Source: Chara braunii (taxonomy: Eukaryota; Streptophyta; Charophyceae; Charales; Characeae). Taken from it: a stretch of 38,790 nucleotides of DNA. A program made the translations under genes and the position numbers. Location: positions 225,774 through 264,563 of the forward strand of contig BFEA01000187.1 of the NCBI GenBank assembly GCA_003427395.1, read 5' to 3'. Within the stretch, counting starts at the first letter, position 1, and every line of letters begins with the position of its first letter. Below, in pieces: positions 1 through 9,659 of the stretch. The notes beneath the pieces are model-generated. The model saw only the letters and a program-made list of their open reading frames with translations, made no database searches and was not told the origin of the DNA.

Positions 1-334
1 TTTTTTTTTTTTTTTTTTTTTTTTTTTCAGGGTTTTTTGGCGATGTGCACAAAGGAGGAAGTGCGGGGGGCAGTTCCTTCGCATGGGCACCATCTCATTC
101 CACGTTGAACAAACAGCCGCGAACCGTTCGCCCCCTTCCGAGGCTCGAGCGCATCACTGCGCATGCTGCAGGATTCAGAATCGTCCGTGGAGGGAGCTCA
201 GCGGGCCTTCAACTACGACCGGCCTTATCTTCCTTTGCCCGGGGGTGTGACCCTCTTTCGTGGGCTCCAATTTTTTGATGTATTCGGTGCGCGTTCACAA
301 TTGTTGACCCGTGCACCTCCTCCAAACCCACCAA

Positions 335-401
335 TTGACAACTGCGGGCCAATTCAGGTGGATTCAATGCGATTGTGCCTAAATTGGCCCGCAGTAGTCA
401 A
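335..401. repeat. Inverted repeat, 24-nt arms, 19-nt loop
   Basis: The left arm 335-358 and the reverse complement of the right arm 378-401 agree at 22 of 24 positions. The core is TGCGGGCCAATT on the left strand. No coding or RNA gene explains it. It resembles the subterminal palindromes of non-autonomous DNA transposons, but no element borders were found. Confidence 0.7.
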
Positions 402-429
402 CTTCAGTCATGGGAACCTGATAGCACTT

Positions 430-565
430 TTGTTTCAACGCGCACGTGTTGGAAACGCGTTGGAAAGACGTTGGACCAACGTTGAACAAATGTTGGAAAC
501 ACGTCGGCCGCGTGTTGATCAAACGGTTGGAAACATAAAACGGTGATGCTCCAACGGTTGGCCAC
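430..565. repeat. Cluster of GTTGGAAAC-like motifs
   Basis: Short words such as GTTGGAAAC, GTTGGAAAG, GTTGGACC and CCAACGTTG recur many times in both orientations within about 130 bp. This dense, short-motif, GC-richer patch has the same style as patches with other motifs at 21.3, 22.8 and 28.5-32.2 kb, where they mark the ends of short elements. By analogy this may be one end of such an element. Confidence 0.5.
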
Positions 566-1021
566 AGCATTTGTCGTCGTTCCAATGCTGGTCCGGCGCG
601 GCGACCGAGTAGAAAACTTGATGAAATTTTCCCACATTTTTTCTGTTGGAGGAGCAAGAGGAGGAGCAAGAGGAGGAGCAAGAGGAGGAGGAGGAAAGGT
701 GACGAGGAGGAGGGGGAGGAGGAGGACCAAGACGAGGTGGAAAAGGAAGAGGAGAAAGAGGAGGACGACTCAGAAGAGGCGGAGGACGAGGAGAGGAGTA
801 GGGAGGAAGCAAACAGGGAGAAGGAGCAGAAATGGGGGGAAGCGAAGGGGGGGGGCAAGTCAGGGGAGTGGGAGGCCAACTGTGTCTCGTCAACCCCCCT
901 CACTCGCCGCCAACTTCATCGTAGCAACCCCCCCCCCTGCCTTTTCTGTTTTTTTTTTTATCGTTCTTCATACAAAAAAAATAAAATTGATTAATTGATT
1001 ACAAATCGAATCGATCAATCT

Positions 1022-1420
1022 CACTCTTATGGATTTAGGCTAGGACGTAGTTGTCAAGATGCCATGGAAGCTCTGGCTAGAGCCATTAGAGCCAAATATG
1101 TGCCTGACGCCGACATTGCGAAATGCTTTGATCGAATCAACACTTCGTGCCTCTTGGAAAAGCTAGACACATACCCTGTTATGAGGAATCAGATTAAGGC
1201 CTTGTTGAAAGCAGACATTATGACTGGTTTCGGCCTTCGGCCGCCTATAACTATATATAACTCTGGCGAGCCTCAAGTTATATCGCCTTTACTGACCAAC
1301 ATTGCTTTGCACGGAATGGAGAATGCTTTGAATGAGTAGGCTCAACAACAGGCGACCGAAGACCGAGTTATCCTAGTAAGATACGCCGATGATTTCGTTG
1401 TTCCTCACAAGGCTCGAAGA
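1022..1420 (+). pseudogene. Group II intron reverse transcriptase/maturase fragment
   Basis: The translation shows the order of motifs found in group II intron-encoded proteins: YGFRLGRSCQDA, then DADIAKCFDRI, then EPQ-VISPLLTNIALHGME, then RYADDFVV with the catalytic YADD box. In the family the third motif normally reads GxPQGG; here the GG pair is missing. A TAG at 1337-1339 interrupts the frame, yet the same frame stays readable to 1420. Both ends run directly into the (CAAT)n-type repeat, so only a middle slice of the RT domain (about 130 residues) is present. No maturase X domain, endonuclease or intron RNA domain V was seen. Likely a relic copied from an organellar or bacterial group II intron. 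Family assignment is firm; the source is inference. Confidence 0.85.
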
Positions 1421-1421
1421 G

Positions 1422-1463
<42 letters not shown>

Positions 1464-1464
<1 letters not shown>

Positions 1465-1590
1465 ATAAAAAAAAAGACAAAAAGTTATCGAATTGAATCA
1501 AACGATTCGATTGGATCTTGATTCAAAATCAAAATCCAATTAAACCGATTGATTCCATTGGATAATTTTTTGTCTTTTTTTTTTCGTCGA
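1464..1590. repeat. Hairpin core, copy 1
   Basis: The left end AAAAAAAAAGACAAAAAGTT is mirrored by ACTTTTTGTC-like sequence on the right, and the middle is an imperfect palindrome built from ATTCGATTGGATCTTGATT. It is flanked by (CAAT)n on the left and (GATT)n on the right, so the complementarity extends beyond the core. This is the most diverged of the long copies. Confidence 0.7.
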
Positions 1591-1772
1591 TTGATTGATT
1601 GATTGAATCGGTCAATTCCATTGGTTATTAATTTGGAAAACAAGATCCAATCGAATAGATTGATTGGATAATCGGATCATAATCCGATGATGTTTTTTTT
1701 TTTTTTTTTTTTTTTTGATCAAGGGGAAAAAGAAAAAAGGTATAGGGGCGAAAGCCGAATGGATTCCGGTAC

Positions 1773-1948
1773 GATGAGGGGGAAGGGGTAGAGGAGGAGG
1801 AAGAAGAGGAGGAGGAGGGGGAGGAGGAGGGGGAGGAGGAGGAGGAGGAGGAGGAANGAGGAGGAACAGAAGGAGGAGGAATGATGATGATGATGATAAG
1901 GAGGAGGCGGAGGTGGAGGTGGAGGAGGAGGAGGAGGAAGAAGATGTA

Positions 1949-1980
<32 letters not shown>

Positions 1981-2370
1981 GGAGGATGGGGAAGAAGAAG
2001 ATGTACAAGACGAGGAGGAGGAGGGGGAGGAGGAGAAGGAGGACGAGGACGAGAAGGAGAAGGAGAAGGAGAGAGAGCAGGACAATGCAGAAGAGGTGGA
2101 GGACGAGGAGGAAGGATGACGAGGAGGAGGAGCAGGAGGACAAGAAGAAGAAGATGTAGAAGACGAGGAGGAGGAGGAGGAAGAGGAGATGATGATGACG
2201 AGGAGGAAGAGGAGGACGACCAAGAAGGGGAGGAGGAAAAGGAGGAGGAGAGAGAGGTGGACGACGCAAAAGAGGCGGAGGACAAGGAGAGGAGGACGGA
2301 GGAGGCAGACAGGGAGGAAGGGGGCAATGGGGTCTCCTTGTCTAACAGGTCGTTATACCAGGAAGGGGGG
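1773..2370. repeat. Polypurine (GGA)n tract
   Basis: This is almost pure A/G on the plus strand for about 600 bp, built of GGA and GAA triplets with interspersed words like GAAGATGTAGAAGACGAGGA. All six frames give low-complexity open frames (Glu-rich, Arg-rich, Ser/Pro-rich), which is expected of such DNA and is not evidence of a gene. One N lies at 1857. Long mirror-like purine tracts of this kind can form triplex DNA. Confidence 0.85.
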
Positions 2371-2371
2371 G

Positions 2372-3000
2372 GGGATAAATGACCGTTAACCATAAGGTTG
2401 GTGGTTGCCAATTTATGCATTATGGATACCCATTCCCTGAAATATTCCCCAAAGTTCATCTTCTGAACGCAGCAGTCCAGAAAGTCTCAGTCCACATGGT
2501 CGTATGCCTTTTCAGAGTCTGTGAACAAGATTGTTGCCTCTCTCTTACGTTGTCTCGCGTACTTAATAGTTTCGTTAACTAGCAAGACATTATCTTGAAT
2601 ATTGTTTTGTGGCATAAATCATATCTGGTCTAAATGGATGAGGTGGACCATGTATGGAAACAGTCTATTTGTGAGCACTTTGGGAAGATTTTATAGGGGA
2701 GGGGAAGAATCGTAATTGGCCTATAGTTTCGGACATCCGTCTTATCCCCTTCCTGTATAGCAAGGTGGTGACCTCTTGGCTTATTAGAGCACCAAAGGAT
2801 CCTTCTTGTCTTACAACTTCGACGTATTATGTGATGCTGGTCTTGAAGACTTCCTAGTACTGAAGCCAAAACTGCTTTGGAAAAGAGTCAGGGTCTGAAG
2901 TCTTCTCATTCTCCATCCCTTGCAATACCTTCAGTAGTTCGTCGGTGGAGAGAGGGGTCTCCAAGTGCATTCTTTGTTGGTTTGATAGCATAGTTGGAAG
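2372..3000 (-). pseudogene. LINE reverse transcriptase N-terminal part, decayed
   Basis: After the linker (LLKVLQGMENEKTSDPDSFP, family: KAPGPDGFP) come DVRNYRPITILP (family: NWRPISLLN), an QDN-type segment and ILFTDSEKAYDHVD (family: DFEKAYDRVDW, the first catalytic-aspartate region). Next come MNFGEYFREWV and TNLMVNGHLS (family: VNG), where it ends in the purine tract. The Trp codon of the DHVDW motif is a TGA stop (plus-strand TCA at 2487-2489). The second catalytic box (YADD type) is not present because the element is cut off before it. Frameshift near 2860. Confidence 0.8.
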
Positions 3001-3619
3001 ATGCTGAAGCATAAGGGTGCGGGCATTCGTGAGTTGCGCATTCCTCCATCGACAGGATTCCGATGTGTAAAGTTTTTGGTAGAATTGGGCCGCATAAGCC
3101 ACAATCTTGTAGGGAATAGTAGCGTCAAAGAGGGCCAGGTTAAAAGAGTGTTTCAATGTGGCAACTGTTGTTACTGGTACCCTAACCCTGACTTTTTTAA
3201 AGACCACCCTGGCCATTGTCCCCATCGTTTCATGTTGCCGTATTCTTGCTTGCACTCTCCATGCCTCAACATGATGGTCCAGAAAGGTCTGCAAAAAGTC
3301 CATCGCCGTTTGTAGTTTATTAAAAGTGTCGTCATCAAAGGGAGTTGTTTGCAGTTTTTCATCCCAGTCCTCCCAAATTTTCAAGAGTTTGTCGAATATG
3401 GCTTTGCATTCCCAGGCATGGTTGATTGAGAATTTCTTTATCCTGTCCCCCAGTTGTGCAATACCATTATTAAACCATTCCACTACGGAGTGAGTCGCTT
3501 CACATTGGGTAGCCCTGTATTCCCAAAATGTCCTCACCAGCTCATTTAATGATTGGAACTTCAGCAAAGAGGCATTGAATTTATAAAAATCCGCCCCCCT
3601 TTTTATTTGATTAAAAATG

Positions 3620-4398
3620 GAGATCCCCAACACTAGTTCTCTGTGGTCAAAGGACATGCAGGGATTGGTGGTCATGATATCTGTTATCAATAATATGCCA
3701 ATGAGGTCGTCCGAGATGAGGATAAGATCGATTCGAGAGTTAGATGTGTCTGCAGCTCCTCTTAAGCAAACACATGTGTATGCTCTTTTATTCGGGTGGA
3801 GCGTTCTGTAAGAATCCTTGATCTGCAACGCCGCTATGAATCTTGTCACCATTCCCACATTCAGGGCCGGGGTATGTTGTAAGGTGTCCCTCATCTCCCG
3901 CTGCGAGGAGGATCGTCTATCCAATATCAGATCGAGTGTTAACTGTGTTATATTAAATACCCCGCAATAATCAGCGGGGGATCCCCAGGAAGCTCTTGGT
4001 AAAGATGATGAAGGAACTGAACACGGCCCACGGGATCATTCGGGCCATACACACTGACAATGCCTACCTCCTCTTCGCCTATTGTTATTTTGACGTACAC
4101 CCACCTACCGTCTTGCTTATAATGGTCATGTGTCATGGAGACGACCCGTGAGGAGGGAAGTATCCAGATGGTCATTCCCGTCGAGGCTCCAGATCTGGCC
4201 AGTGCTGAGAATGATGTGTACGACCATACCCACTTTTCATTGCCTTATGCATAGGGGAGTGTGTGAGGTGTGTTACCTGCACACATATGACATCCGCCCA
4301 ATTACCTGCTTTGTTCCCTTCATCATTCACTAGATGGCAACGGGTTTTCTTGGTGACGCTTGTACTAAGTTGTTCACGTTTAGTGCTCTAATATCTAA
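3620..4398 (-). pseudogene. LINE endonuclease (EEP-type) domain, decayed
   Basis: Matching pieces in order on the minus strand are ALNVNNLVQASPRK (the N-terminal LNVNG motif of LINE endonucleases), ADVICVQ (family: CVQET), GRWVYVKI...VGIVSVYGPND (family: SVYAPN), LIIAGYLI (family: GDFN) and SRIDLILIS...SFDHREL (family: SRIDYIL...SDHRP). This enzyme nicks target DNA for target-primed reverse transcription. The catalytic Glu of the QET motif and the Asp/Asn of GDFN are changed, and the reading frame shifts at least twice (near 4330 and 3945). It is a non-functional relic adjacent to, and in the same orientation as, the RT piece below. Confidence 0.8.
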
Positions 4399-4530
4399 GT
4401 CAGCTTGATTGAGCGTTTTTACCCAGTCGGGGGTCCTCCTAAGGGGGGGTGAGACCTTTGGGGAAAGAAGAGGAGCGGGTGGAGGGGGAGATGAGGGAGG
4501 TTGACACGGAATGCAGTCCATTTATGAAAC

Positions 4531-5040
4531 CACGTTGTTTATTTCTAAGTTGTTTTTCCGGATATCCAGTTGACCCTGGACAATCCGTATCATCCAGCCG
4601 AAAAATGATTCTCGGAAGAACCCAGAAATTACCCTTTCAGGGCCTGCACAAAACAGGCGCAGGTATTTTTTGGTGGGTTAAGGGGCGCGCAAACGTTTTG
4701 ATCAACCCCTGGAACCCCATCTTGGGGGCGGATCCGGTAAGGGCCCTACCAGATTCACAATACTAATGGCCGATTTGGGCTGTCCATCGGCTAATATCGA
4801 CGGCCCAGATCGGGCCAATGTTTAAATTTGAATTTGTGCCAGCCACTTTCGGACTGCGCAGGGTAGTGGCCCGCCCCCACCGTTCTTCCCCAGCAACAAC
4901 CCACTGCCCCGTCGCCGTGGTGCCTGCTGTTCGTCCCCACCCTTAACCCGTATGTTGAGTCTGTCGGTGATGACGGCCTGCTGGCCCGCTGTTGAACTGT
5001 TGGAGCCATCGCTGCCGCCGCTGGAACCTTCGCCGTGAGG
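4531..5040. other. Unassigned interval with a small hairpin
   Basis: No gene is recognised here. At 4768-4815 there is an imperfect palindrome (left arm GGCCGATTTGGGCTGTC against right arm GACGGCCCAGATCGGGCC). The short open frames on either strand have no family features I know. It may be the missing upstream part of the LINE or a separate insertion. Confidence 0.5.
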
Positions 5041-5041
5041 G

Positions 5042-5515
5042 TTGTCCTCCTCCATCGTCATCGAGGTGAGCTTTCGGTCGTTCTCCCTCTTCACCCGCCT
5101 CCAGCACCTCCTCCTCTTCTTCCTCCTCTTCTTCGCTCTCCTCCTCCACCTCCTCATCTTCTTCTTCATCCTCCTCGCCCTCCTCTTCCTCTTCCTCCTC
5201 CTCCTCGTTTTCTACTTCTCCTTCTTCTTCGTCTTCGTCCTCGTCCTCTTCCTCCTCGTCCTCTTCCTCCTCCCCCTCTCCCTCGTCCTCCTCCTCCTCC
5301 TCTTTCGCCTCTGCGTCCTCCTCCTCCTCATCGTAATGCTTTCACCTCCTTGTCCTCTTCCTCCTCCTCCTATGGTAGTTCTTTTTCTTCCTCCTCCTCC
5401 TCGTGTAGTTAGTTCTTCTTCTTCTTCCTCCTCCTCTTGTAGTTCTTCTTCTTTTCCTCCTCCTCCTATTGTAGTTCTTCTTCTTCTTCCTCCTCCTCCT
5501 CTGTTGCTACATGCC
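5042..5515. repeat. Polypyrimidine (TCC)n tract, inverted relative to the other tracts
   Basis: About 470 bp of nearly pure C/T on the plus strand, the only long tract in this orientation in the window. It is followed after a 67-bp spacer (5516-5582) by a 515-bp purine tract, so the two arms are roughly complementary. The open frames over it are low-complexity Ser/Leu/Pro or Glu/Arg translations and are not genes. Confidence 0.85.
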
Positions 5516-5582
5516 CAGGAGTTGCCGATGTATCTACCCTGCACAATTGGTATGTGCTCTTCTACCCTGCACACACTGTATA

Positions 5583-6100
5583 TAACTAGAGGAGGAAGAG
5601 GAGGGATGAGGAGGAGGAGGAGGAGGAGGAGGAGGCGGAGGACGAAGAGAAGGAGGAGGAGGAAGGATGACGATGAGGAGGGAGAGAAGGTCGACGAGGA
5701 AGAGGAGGACGAGGGGAAGGAGGTGGAGGCGGAGAAGGAGGAGGAGGAGGAGGAGGAGGAGGAGGAGGAGGAGAAGGAAGAAGACGAAGTAAAAGACAAG
5801 GAAGAGGAAGAGGAGTAGGAAGAAAAATGACGAGGAGAAGGTGTAGGAGGAGGAGGAGGAGGAGGAGAAGGAAGCAGATGAAGTAGAAGACGAGGAGGAG
5901 GAGTAGGAAATAAGGAGGAGGAGGAGGAAGAGGAGAAAGGGTGACGATGAGGAGGAGGAGGATGAGGAAGAAGAAGATATAGAAGACAAGGAGGAGGAGG
6001 AGGAGGAGGATGACCAAGACGAGGAGGAGAAGGAAAAGGAGAGAGAGGAGGACGACTCAGAAGAGAGGGAGGAGGCAGACAGGGAGGAGGAGAAGAAATG
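5583..6100. repeat. Polypurine (GGA)n tract
   Basis: About 515 bp of nearly pure A/G on the plus strand, ending in a G run and then the conserved block of unit 2. Words such as GAAGAAGATATAGAAGACAA recur here and in the other tracts, so the tracts share an origin rather than being independent expansions. Confidence 0.85.
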
Positions 6101-6304
6101 GGGGGGGGGGGGGGGGGGGGGCAAGTCAGTGGAGTGGGAGGCCGACTGTGTCGTGTCGACCCCCCTCACCCGCTGCCAACTTCATCACAACAGCCCCCGC
6201 CCCTGCCTTTCAGTTTTTTTTTAATCATTTTTCATTAAAAAAAAAAAAAAGATTGATTGATTACAAATCGAATCGATCAATCAATCAATCAATCAATCAA
6301 TCAT

Positions 6305-6433
6305 CGACGAAAAAAAAAAGACAAAAAGTTATCCAATTGAATTAATCGATTCGATTGGATCTTGATTTTGAATCAAGATCCAATCGAATCGATTGATTCG
6401 ATTGGATAACTTTTTGTCTTTTTTTTTTGTCAA
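6305..6433. repeat. Hairpin core, copy 2 (best conserved)
   Basis: The outer arms AAAGACAAAAAGTTATCCAA and TTGGATAACTTTTTGTCTTT are perfect reverse complements. At the centre is a perfect 21-bp stem ending CGATTGGATCTTGATT with a loop of only 3 nt. The core is preceded by (CAAT)n and followed by a (GATT)-rich stretch, which extends the arms. A single strand of this would fold into one long hairpin of over 120 nt. Confidence 0.85.
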
Positions 6434-6898
6434 TGATTGACTGATTAATTGATTGATTGGTTGATTGATTGATTGATCTGATTGAATCGATCAATTCCAT
6501 AGGTTCTTGATTTGGAAATCAAGATCCAATCAAATCGATTGATTCGACTGGATAATCGGATCATAATCCGATAATGTTTTTATTTTTTATGTTTTTGATT
6601 GATTAAGGAGGGGGAAGGGGAAGGTAAGGGGGCGAAAGCCTAATGGATTCCGGTACAAGGAGGAGGAAAGCGCCGAGGAGGAGGAGGAGGAGGAATGATG
6701 ATGAGGAGGAGGTGGAGGCGGAGGAGGAGGAGGAGGAGGAGGAGGAGGAGGAAGAAGGTGTAGAAGACGAGGAGGAGGAGGAGGAGGAAGAAGGTGTAGA
6801 AGACGAGGAGGAGGAGGAGGAGGAGGAGGAGGAGGAGGAGGAGGGGGAAAAGGCAGATGTAGAAGACAAAGAGGAGGAGGAGGAGGAGGAGGAGGAGA

Positions 6899-7191
6899 AA
6901 ACTGATATTTCGTTAAAATTGACATTTTTTACTATTTTCGCGAAATTGAACTTTGACAATTTCGTCTATGTTTTTGTGTGGAAATGAGTGACTTCCTTCT
7001 TTGCAGTAATGGCTACCATCGCATTGTGATGGTATACCATATCCCATTAGATGGTAGGATCATCTATCACAGACCATGCACCACAACTATGGTATGGTAT
7101 ATCCTCTATCGTAAGAGTCCATCATACAACATACATCATCATATGGTACCCCCAGTTCACAACCACACTTATGTTTGAGTGACTTCCTTCT
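6899..7191. mobile_element. Small insertion in unit 3 with 16-bp direct repeats
   Basis: 6899-6984 resembles the left arm of the foldback element at 10375-10650: both contain TTAAAA(C/T)TGACATTTTTT followed by a (C/T)GAAA(T/G)TG(A/G)A-type word. The next piece is bounded by an exact 16-bp direct repeat TGAGTGACTTCCTTCT at 6985-7000 and 7176-7191. Between the repeats is AT-rich sequence with several ATGGTATACC-like palindromic words. The direct repeats could be a target-site duplication or simple duplication. No protein is encoded. Confidence 0.5.
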
Positions 7192-7670
7192 GAAGGACAA
7201 AGAGGATGAAGAAGAGGACGACGACGTAGAAGAGGCGGAGGAGGAAGGAGGAGAAGGAGGAGGAGGAGGAGGAGGAGGAGGAGGAGAAGAAGATGTAGAA
7301 GGCGAGGAGGAGGAGAAGGAGGAGAAGGAGGAGGAGGAGGAGGAGGAGGAGATGATGATGACGAGGAGGAAGAGGAGGAAGAGGAGGAAGACCAAAAAGA
7401 AAAAAAGGAGGAGGAGGAGATAGAGGAGGACGACGCCGAAGAGGCGCAGGACGAGGAGAGGAGGAGGGAGGAGGCGCAGAAATGGGGGGGAGGGGGAGGG
7501 GCCGTCAAGTCAGGGGAGTGGGAGGCCGATTGTGTCGGGTCGACCCCCCTCACCCGCCGCCAACTTCATCGCAGCAAGCCCCCCCCTTACCGTTTCTGTT
7601 TTTTTTTTTAATCATTCTTTATACAAAAACAAATGAAATTGATTGATTCATTACAAATCGAATCCGATCG

Positions 7671-7740
<70 letters not shown>

Positions 7741-7749
7741 CCAATCAAT

Positions 7750-7869
7750 TGATGAAAAAAAAAGACCAAGTTATCCAATTGAATCCATCGATTCAATTGG
7801 ATCTTGATTTTCAATCGAATCGAGTGATTCGATTGGATAACTTCTTGTCTTTTTTTTTTTCATCAATTG
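7750..7869. repeat. Hairpin core, copy 3
   Basis: The arms GACCAAGTTATCCAATTGAA and ATTCGATTGGATAACTTCTT pair imperfectly. The core sits between a long (CAAT)n run at 7674-7747 and a (GATT)-type stretch, the same setting as in the other copies. The centre has lost part of the inner stem. Confidence 0.7.
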
Positions 7870-8040
7870 ATTAATTGATATGATTGAATCAATCAATTTC
7901 ATTGGTTCTTGATTTGGAAATCAAGATCCATTTGAATCGATTGTTTCGATTAGATAATCGGATTATAATCCTTTTTTTTTTTTTTTTTTTTAAGGGGGGA
8001 AAAAGAGGTATAAGGACAAAAGCATAATCGATTCCGGTAC

Positions 8041-8734
8041 AAGGAGGAAAGGGCCGAGGAGGAGGAGGAGGACGACGAATGATGATGAGGAGGATGAGGC
8101 GGACGCGGAGGAGGAGGAGGAGGAGGAGGAGGAGGAGGAGGAGGAGGAGGAAGGATGACGAGGATGAGGAGGAGGAGGAAGAAGAAGATGTAGAAGACGA
8201 GGAGGAGGAGGAGGAGGAGGAGGAGAAAGTGCGGGGGAGGAGAAGATGTTGAAGACGAGGAGGAGAAGGAGGAGAGCGAGGAGGACAACGAAGAAGAGGT
8301 GGAGGACGAGGAGGAAGGATGAGGACGAGGACGAGTCCGACGAGGAGGTGGAGGAAGAAGAAAATGACGAATATGAGGAGGAGGACGACGATGACCAAGA
8401 CGAGGACGAGGACGACGACGAGGGAGAGGAGCAGGAGGAGGACGGCGACCAAGACGAGGAGGAGGAGGAGGACGACTCAGAAGAGGCGGAAGACAATGAA
8501 AGGAGGAGGGAGGAGGCGGCCAGGGAGGAACAGAAATGTGGGGAGGGGGGGGGAGGGGGGGGGGNGCGCCAAGTCAGGGGAGTGGGAGGCCGAATGTGTC
8601 GCGTCGACCCCCCTCACCCGCTGCCAACTTCATCGCAGCAGCTCCCCCCTTGCCTTTTCTGTTTTTTTATTTATCATTCTTCATAAAAAATAAAATAAAA
8701 TTGATTGATTGACTACAGTCGAATCGATCGATTT

Positions 8735-8785
<51 letters not shown>

Positions 8786-8928
8786 TAATCAATCAATCAA
8801 TCAATCAATCAATCGACGAAAAGAAAAAGACAAAAAGTTATCCAATTGAATCCTTCGATTCGATTGGATATTGATTTTCTATCAAGATCCAATCGAATCA
8901 ATTGATTCGATTCGATAACTTTTTGTCT

Positions 8929-8976
<48 letters not shown>

Positions 8977-9149
8977 AATTGATTGATTGATTGATTGATT
9001 CGATTCCATTGGTTCTTGATTAGGAAATCAAGGTCCAATCGAATCGATTGATTCGATTGGATAATCGGATCATAATCCGATTTTTTTTTTTTTTTTTTAA
9101 TAAGGGAAAAAAAAAGGTATAGGGGCGAAAGCGTAATTGATTCTGGTAC
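8041..9149 (+). repeat. Composite repeat unit 4 (uninterrupted reference unit)
   Basis: The cleanest unit, 1109 bp: purine tract 8041-8560, conserved block 8571-8690, (CAAT)n 8734-8815, hairpin core 8812-8932, (GATT)n 8933-9000, second hairpin block, and the boundary word TTCTGGTAC at 9149. One N lies at 8565 inside a G run. It gives the expected order of parts for judging the others. Confidence 0.8.
8812..8932. repeat. Hairpin core, copy 4
   Basis: The arms AAGACAAAAAGTTATCCAAT and TCGATAACTTTTTGTCTTT pair almost fully, with an inner stem around GATCCAATCGAATC. (CAAT)n to the left and (GATT)n to the right are about 80 and 70 bp, so the whole foldback may reach about 270 nt. Confidence 0.8.
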
Positions 9150-9477
9150 AAGGAGGAAAGGGCCGACAAGAAGGAGGAGGAGGAGGAGGAGGAGGCAGAG
9201 GAGGAACAAGAGGCGGAGGAGGAGGAGGAAGAAGAAGATATAGAAGACGAGGAGGAGGAGGAGGAAGAGGAGGAGAAGGGGGAAGAAGAAGATATAGAAG
9301 ACGAAGTCGAGAGAGTGGGAAGCCGACTGTGTCACGACGGCACCCCTCACCCACCGCCAACTTCATCGCAACAGCCCCCCCCCCCCTTGCCTTTTCTGTT
9401 TGTTTTTTTAAATCATTCTTCATACAAAAATAAAATAAAATTAATTGATTGATTACAAATCGAATCGATCGATTCAG

Positions 9478-9532
<55 letters not shown>

Positions 9533-9615
9533 ACGGAAAAAAGACAAAAAGTTATGCAATCGAATCAATCAATTCGATTGGATAACTTTTTGTCAATTGT
9601 TTTTCATCGATTCAT

Positions 9616-9659
<44 letters not shown>

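Larger units (their letters stand above)
1..650. other. Unassigned sequence at the left edge
   Basis: This stretch starts with a run of 27 T and contains no reading frame I recognise. The open frames here are short, overlap on both strands and match no family I know. Two structured pieces inside it, an inverted repeat and a motif cluster, are listed separately. It could be the end of a transposable element whose body lies outside the window. Confidence 0.6.
650..1772 (+). repeat. Composite repeat unit 1 (carries RT fragment)
   Basis: The parts, in order, are a purine tract (650-855), a conserved block with AAGTCAGGGGAGTGGGAGGC (857-975), a short (GATT) region, a foreign coding fragment (1022-1420), (CAAT)n (1421-1463), a long hairpin core (1464-1590), and a second AT-rich hairpin block ending in the boundary word TTCCGGTAC at 1772. 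The same order recurs in units 2-5, which is how the borders were set. The long Glu/Arg or Ser/Pro-rich reading frames in the purine tract are low-complexity translations, not genes. Confidence 0.75.
2372..4530 (-). mobile_element. Truncated LINE (non-LTR) retrotransposon fragment
   Basis: Read from 4530 down to 2372 this contains the apurinic-like endonuclease, the linker and the beginning of the reverse transcriptase of a plant LINE ORF2. The coding sequence stops being recognisable at about 2372, exactly where the purine tract starts. The RT catalytic and C-terminal parts and any 3' tail are therefore absent. LINE insertions are usually cut at the 5' end; loss of the 3' half suggests later rearrangement or an assembly join. 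Frameshifts and at least one stop show that it is dead. Confidence 0.85.
1773..6656 (+). repeat. Composite repeat unit 2, interrupted
   Basis: This unit starts with a purine tract (1773-2368) and ends with a purine tract (5583-6100), the conserved block (6123-6238), (CAAT)n (6277-6304), a hairpin core (6305-6433) and a second hairpin block closing at TTCCGGTAC (6656). A LINE fragment and unassigned DNA (2372-5040) plus a pyrimidine tract (5042-5515) lie between. Either these were inserted into one unit or two partial units were joined. A tract of about 20 G at 6100-6121 is a likely place for sequencing or assembly error. Confidence 0.55.
6657..8040 (+). repeat. Composite repeat unit 3, with internal insertion
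   Basis: Purine tract 6657-6898, an insertion 6899-7191, a purine tract 7195-7495, the conserved block 7506-7630, (CAAT)n 7674-7747, a hairpin core 7750-7869, a second hairpin block, and the TTCCGGTAC boundary at 8040. Without the insertion the unit would be about 1.1 kb, matching unit 4. Confidence 0.75.

Noticed and set aside
650-2370. Long Glu-, Arg- and Ser/Pro-rich open frames in the purine tracts (also 5042-6100, 6657-7495, 8041-8560, 9150-10100)
   Set aside because: Triplet-repeat DNA gives open frames in most of the six frames. Composition is pure repeat, there is no domain, and frames run across non-coding boundaries.
4768-4815. Palindrome as a transcription terminator
   Set aside because: The context is eukaryotic, no gene ends there, and no T tract follows; kept only as a small hairpin.
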